DNA from: Dallia pectoralis
Lineage: Eukaryota > Chordata > Actinopteri > Esociformes > Umbridae
Direction: 5' to 3'
Assembly: GCA_029465975.1 (NCBI GenBank)
Contig: CM055728.1
Coordinates: forward strand, 4,970,535 to 5,034,534
DNA: 64,000 nt
Under the pieces are notes generated by a model, which saw only the letters and a program-made list of their open reading frames with translations, was not told the origin of the DNA and made no database searches. Both the position numbers and the translations under genes were made by a program. Every line of letters begins with the position of its first letter. Within the stretch, counting starts at the first letter, position 1. Below, one piece after another: positions 60,251-64,000 of this stretch.

Positions 60251-60291
60251 TCAAATATTTATTTCACCAGTGGCCCTAATCCTCTTCCGTA

Positions 60292-60297
60292 CCTATA
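60292..60297. repeat. Right target-site duplication of the HECT transposon
   Basis: CCTATA, matching 51403-51408. Confidence 0.8.
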
Positions 60298-60463
60298 CGT
60301 CCTGACCCTTATAAACAAAAGATTCAGTCTTTGCAGGTTTAGAGAGTTTGAATTAGTGTTTGTATACTGTGTCTAAATTGGAATTTAAATTGACTAATGC
60401 TTGATGACGATCACTGTATGTGTATACACAGTTTAAGTGTGTGGCCATTTGATTGCGTACACA

Positions 60464-60465
<2 letters not shown>

Positions 60466-60519
<54 letters not shown>
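60466..60519. repeat. (GT)n microsatellite
   Basis: About 26 GT copies. Confidence 0.97.
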
Positions 60520-60520
<1 letters not shown>

Positions 60521-62210
60521 AATTTAATTTAATCTGGATAAAAATCATCCAGATTAGGAAATCCCATTTTTTTCTGTTCAGGATCAGGTAATCTGTATTA
60601 CTTTTGTGCCGGTTTTTCAAAGCAACATTGGACTGGATCACTCTGATCCAGGTACACAGTTTTCACGATAACCAAATCCAGATAACCAGTGGTCTAAATT
60701 GGACAACATATCACAATGTGGGCTACCAGCCATGTAAAGAACAGGTAGAGGTAAGTGTTTCTTATTATGAAACAAAACACAAAAATAACAAACATCCACT
60801 TCCATTCATATTTTATTTTATTACCCCTCATCTGAGCCACAACAAATAAAAACAAATATAAATTAACACATACATTTTGAAAACATTAAAAAACGTATAA
60901 ACAAATGCCAAATTTCCAATGGTTAACAAAATAAATATTGTTCAGGGTTCTTCAACTTTAGGAGGCGGATATGGAGTTTCACTTTGGTTTGCTGTAGTTT
61001 GGTCAGCTTGATTTGTTCCTCTGCCAGGAGTATCTGTGATGATTGTGTCTTAGAAATTAATGTAACGGGACTGTAAGTCTCGCCTCGTAGGGGAAAATGT
61101 AAACGTTACCCTGGAAGACTTAGAAGCGAAAGGATCTTAGTCCTCGCTCTAGTGCTTTGAGCCTCAATATGCACACTATGTGTTTATGTGTTATCTTACA
61201 CTATTTTAATATATAATACAGGAGCAGGTAGTGTAGGCTTCAGGTGTGTATGTCAATACAGTGGCTTCCTGAAGTGCATGTGGTGAAAACTACATTTAAA
61301 TTCACGTCCCTACCCACCTAATCCTAACAGTGTAAGTGAGACGCCCCTACCCCAAGGTAAGTTCAGAAATAACTGTCAAATGAATTTAACAACTAATAAT
61401 TTATTTCCCTTCCTCTAGTAGGTTAGGTGTCTGCTAGAACGATCTGTTTCCATGTAATAAAATAACAAAAAGTTACAAAAAATAAATAAAAGAATAAACA
61501 ATTCTTGTTTTCTTGGAAGACCATTAAATGGTTAACACTTCCAAACTCTTAACACCTCAAAAGAGTATTCCCCAAGATAGATGTCTACAGTATAACACAA
61601 ATTGCTTACATATAACACCGCATGTAAATTACTCTCATAGTTCGACCCAAATAACTCATTCCCAATATACAATCTCAAATTTACTTGAACAATTCACATA
61701 ACACAATTTATAACTTCATATTCAATTGACTCAGTTCAGACAAACACTCAGTCCTGTCCACTCCACATCAGTGAACCGTTTGTGTGTGTGTGTGTGGGTG
61801 GGTGTGTGTGTGTGTGTCGAATGTTCTACCAGTCTCTGGTGACGACAACTCTGATGTGATGACTGGTGATGACTTGAGCCGACAAAACAGCTGAGACGGG
61901 ACGGTGAGATGTCGTATGGATGGCAGGGTGAAATACAAAAACACAAAAAAGTTTCAGCGTGGCCCGGGAAAAACTCAGGATATTTCAGGAACAAAATGGG
62001 CAGCTCAGTACACGTGCGCACTCTCAAGAACTAAGAGGTGTACTTAAACCGATTACAGGAGGAGATCAGGGTTTCTCACTCCGACCCAGTTACTGGATTA
62101 ACAAAAAAAAAACAATAGGATTCTCAAAAGAAATGCTGTCGGTCGCAATAACGACAGAATACGACAGTGCTTTGTATGAAACTCTCGGCACATCACTGTC
62201 TTAGATTATA
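60520..62210. other. Non-coding stretch, repeat-like pieces only
   Basis: 60525-60740 has ATCTGGATAAAAATCATCCAGAT (partly palindromic) and CTGGATCACTCTGATCCAGG, which look like parts of a teleost repeat. A GT run is at 61782-61818. No exon recognised. Confidence 0.5.
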
Positions 62211-62589
62211 TGTCACGAACCAGGGTGGTGTAGTGCAGGTTGAAGCCAATTGCAGAGCGTGGGTATTCGTTTGGGTCAGGTTTATTTAAAGGACAGCAAA
62301 CTCAAAACAAACCGTAAACGGCGACAAAAACACGTACTGGTCGAATGAAAGGAAAATGCGCATATAGCGACTTAAAACAAGCACCTTCAAACAACAATTC
62401 TAACGTGTTACAAAAACACTCACCTCTACAAACAATGTGACATAGAACAATGCGAAGCAATGAGTGCACTGCTCGCGACCCTCTTATATCCCATTGATTA
62501 CAAGCAGAAACAGCTGAGTGACAAAACATAAACAAGGAAGTGAATCACCGAAAGGTCTGTGTAGCCACGCCCCCACACCATTCGTGACA
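62211..62589 (-). repeat. 3' LTR of a minus-strand LTR retrotransposon
   Basis: On the minus strand it runs TGTCACGAATGG...TTCGTGACA (379 bp). It contains a TATA-like GGGATATAAGAGG near 62485 and AATAAA near 62288, in the right order for U3-R-U5. The minus-strand sequence just before it (62610-62590) is a purine-rich GGGGGATAC tract, a typical polypurine tract, so this is the 3' LTR and the element body lies to the right. Confidence 0.85.
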
Positions 62590-62606
62590 GTATCCCCCAC
62601 TAAAAG
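62590..62606 (-). promoter_or_regulatory. Polypurine tract of the right LTR element
   Basis: Minus strand TTTTAGTGGGGGATAC directly abuts the LTR start; it would prime plus-strand DNA synthesis. Confidence 0.75.
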
Positions 62607-62691
62607 GCTAGCTCCCCAGATAGCCGAACGGAAACACAAAACCAAAACAAGGGAGCAACAGGGAGAGAACCCGCAGTCAAACCCAAAAGGG

Positions 62692-64000
62692 TCAGTCCAG
62701 GACCGCAGGTCCAGCCCTGAATATGCCTCGGGGGCTGAGAGACCGCCATCTAGTGCGGCAGAGAGACCGCCATCTAGTGCGGCAGAGAGACCGCCATCTA
62801 GTGCGGCTGAGAGTCCGCCACCTTGTGCGGCTCAGAGTCCGCCATCTTGTGCGGCTCAGAGTCCGCCATCTTGTGCGGCTCAGAGTCCGCCGTCGTGGGC
62901 GACGTGGTGGCGGAGGCCATCGTGGGCGCCGTCGTGGCGGCGGCCATCGTGGGCGGTGTCGTGGCGGCGGCCATCGTGAGCATAGTCGTGGCGGCGGCCA
63001 TCGTGAGCGTAGTCGTGGCGGCGGCCATCGTGAGCGTAGTCGTGGCGGCGGCCATCGTGAGCGTAGTCGTGGCGGCGGCCATCGTGAGCGTAGACGTGGC
63101 GGCGGCCATCGTGAGCGTAGTCGTGGCGGCGGCCATCGTGAGCGTAGTCGTGGCAGCGGCCATCGTGAGCGTAGTCGTGGCGGTGGCCATCGTGAGCGTA
63201 GTCGTGGCGGCGGCCATCGTGAGCGTAGTCGTGGCGGCGGCCATCGTGAGCGTAGTCGTGGCGGCGGCCATCGTGAGCGTAGTCGTGGCGGCGGCCATCG
63301 TGAGCGTAGTCGTGGCGGCGGCCATCGTGAGCGTAGTCGTGGCGGCGGCCATCGTGAGCGTAGTCGTGGCGGCGGCCATCGTGAGCGTCGTCGTGGCGGC
63401 GGCCATCGTGAGCGTAGTCGTGGCGGCGGCCATCGTGAGCGTAGTCGTGGCGGCGGCCATCGTGAGCGTCGTCGTGGCGGCGGCCATCGTGAGCGTCGTC
63501 GTGGCGGCGGCCATCGTGAGCGTCGTCGTGGCGCGGCCTTCGTGGGCGGCGATGCGGCAGCCATTGTGGGCGGCGATGCGGCAGCCATTATGGGCGGCGA
63601 TGCGGCAGCCATTGTGGGCGGCGATGCGGCAGCCATTGTGGGCGGCGATGCGGCAGCCATTGTGGGCGGCGATGCGGCAGCCATTGTGGGCGGCGATGCG
63701 GCAGCCATTGTGGGCGGCGATGCGGCAGCCATTGTGGGCGGCGATGCGGCAGCCATTGTGGGCGGCGATGCGGCAGCCATTGTGGGCGGCGATGCGGCAG
63801 CCATTGTGGGCGGCGATGCGGCAGCCATTGTGGGCGGCGATGCGGCAGCCATTGTGGGCGGCGGCGAGACGGCGGGAGCCATCGTGGACGCTGGCGTGAC
63901 AGCAACAGCCATCTTGAGCGCTGGCGGAATGGCGGGAGCCATCGTGGACGCTGGCGTGACGGTGGCAGCCATCTTGGGCGCTGGCGGGACGACGGCAGCC
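62692..64000 (-). CDS. Repetitive coding-like 3' region of the right LTR element
   Basis: A minus-strand frame ends at a stop at 62692, about 100 bases before the LTR, and is open at least from 63972. It consists almost wholly of two tandem repeats read in different frames, Arg/Pro/Trp-rich in the lower half and MAAASPPT in the upper half. It therefore looks like a variable-number region near the 3' end of the retroelement and not a conserved domain. No gag, pol or env motif is visible before the window ends. Whether this is translated is unknown. Confidence 0.4.
   Translation of the reverse strand, partial: AAVVPPAPKMAATVTPASTMAPAIPPALKMAVAVTPASTMAPAVSPPPTMAAASPPTMAAASPPTMAAASPPTMAAASPPTMAAASPPTMAAASPPTMAAASPPTMAAASPPTMAAASPPTMAAASPPTMAAASPPIMAAASPPTMAAASPPTKAAPRRRSRWPPPRRRSRWPPPRRRSRWPPPRLRSRWPPPRLRSRWPPPRRRSRWPPPRLRSRWPPPRLRSRWPPPRLRSRWPPPRLRSRWPPPRLRSRWPPPRLRSRWPPPRLRSRWPPPRLRSRWPLPRLRSRWPPPRLRSRWPPPRLRSRWPPPRLRSRWPPPRLRSRWPPPRLRSRWPPPRLCSRWPPPRHRPRWPPPRRRPRWPPPPRRPRRRTLSRTRWRTLSRTRWRTLSRTRWRTLSRTRWRSLCRTRWRSLCRTRWRSLSPRGIFRAGPAVLD
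62735..62895. repeat. Short GC-rich tandem repeat
   Basis: About four copies of a 24-bp unit starting GAGAGACCGCCATCTAGTGC, then about four of a 24-bp unit with CTCAGAGTCCGCCATCTTGT. Confidence 0.9.
62920..63532. repeat. 27-bp GC-rich minisatellite, about 22 copies
   Basis: Unit GTGAGCGTAGTCGTGGCGGC plus GGCCATC; nine codons, so frames stay open on both strands. Variants: GTAGAC, GTCGTC, GGCAGC, GGTGGC. Confidence 0.97.
63537..63870. repeat. 24-bp GC-rich minisatellite, about 14 copies
   Basis: Unit GTGGGCGGCGATGCGGCAGC plus CATT; eight codons, minus-strand reading MAAASPPT. Copies are nearly perfect. From 63870 it passes into longer, less regular units of about 60 bp (GCTGGCGTGAC...). Confidence 0.97.

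Larger units (their letters stand above)
51409..60291. mobile_element. Large HECT-carrying DNA transposon
   Basis: Inverted ends begin TACGGAAGAGGATTAGGGCC at both sides and match for about 59 bases, with only one difference before position 62. They are followed by tandem 20-bp units on both sides and flanked by a 6-bp duplication CCTATA. The interior has two convergent genes: an integrase-like transposase exon on + (53455-53781) and a SAM-like plus HECT gene on - (57185-59938), with a 73-bp satellite between. The length is 8883 bp as assembled, including a 500-N gap of unknown real size. The TAC...GTA ends and 6-bp duplication resemble what I recall of IS3EU-type elements, and the integrase-like exon agrees, but I cannot confirm the superfamily. 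The missing transposase exons should lie in the gap or be deleted. Confidence 0.85.

Noticed and set aside
62692..63972. A stand-alone host gene for a Pro/Arg- or Ala-rich protein
   Set aside because: It sits between a polypurine tract and LTR and is built of tandem repeats in changing frames; better seen as part of the LTR element.

Overview
The window is vertebrate nuclear DNA, almost certainly from a teleost fish. It carries Rex3 (RTE clade) and L2/Rex1-type LINEs, a Ty3/gypsy chromovirus, Tc1-like and hAT elements, a tRNA-derived SINE, very long CA/GT microsatellites and many minisatellites. It also carries three exons of a conserved synaptic gene with ordinary GT-AG splice sites. I cannot name the species.

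The only host gene I can support is the 3' end of erc2 (ELKS/CAST presynaptic active-zone scaffold) on the + strand. Its third-last, second-last and last coding exons are at 25895-26042, 34788-34976 and 44438-44464, and the protein ends in the RIM-binding GIWA motif. Upstream exons are not in the window, so 1-25894 is probably intron or 5' flank. The introns are full of repeats. A possible alternative last exon lies at 36039-36086.

Left part (1-16000). A minus-strand chromovirus gag-pol reading frame starts at 4021 and runs off the left edge with no stop in 1340 codons. Its LTR transcript start can pair with its primer-binding site, which points to self-priming as in Tf1/sushi elements. Next to it is a nest: Rex3 copy B (+) is split by Rex3 copy A (-). 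A 54-bp piece of B's reverse transcriptase has expanded to about 23 tandem copies, and a hAT-type element with an 8-bp target duplication sits inside that array. An L2/Rex1-type LINE on the minus strand (about 14200-15790) has its own internal 32-bp minisatellite.

Middle part (16000-51400). This is intron and flank with degenerate LINE pieces, a SINE split by a foldback MITE (both with clean target duplications), a solo LTR, a 5'-truncated Rex3 and a Tc1-like element containing three separate minisatellites.

Right part (51409-60291). A roughly 8.9-kb DNA transposon has near-identical inverted ends (TACGGAAGAGG...), a 6-bp target duplication (CCTATA), subterminal arrays of a 20-bp unit, and two convergent genes. 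On + is the last exon of an integrase-like transposase. On - is a SAM-like plus HECT ubiquitin-ligase-like gene, now broken. A 73-bp satellite lies between them, and a 500-base assembly gap hides the left part. This HECT-carrying transposon is the most unusual system in the window. The last 1.8 kb is the 3' end of another minus-strand LTR retrotransposon with GC-rich 27-bp and 24-bp coding minisatellites.

A theme runs through the window: transposon coding sequence repeatedly seeds minisatellites (54 bp in Rex3, 32 bp in L2/Rex1, 14/17/14 bp in Tc1, 27/24 bp in the right-hand LTR element).
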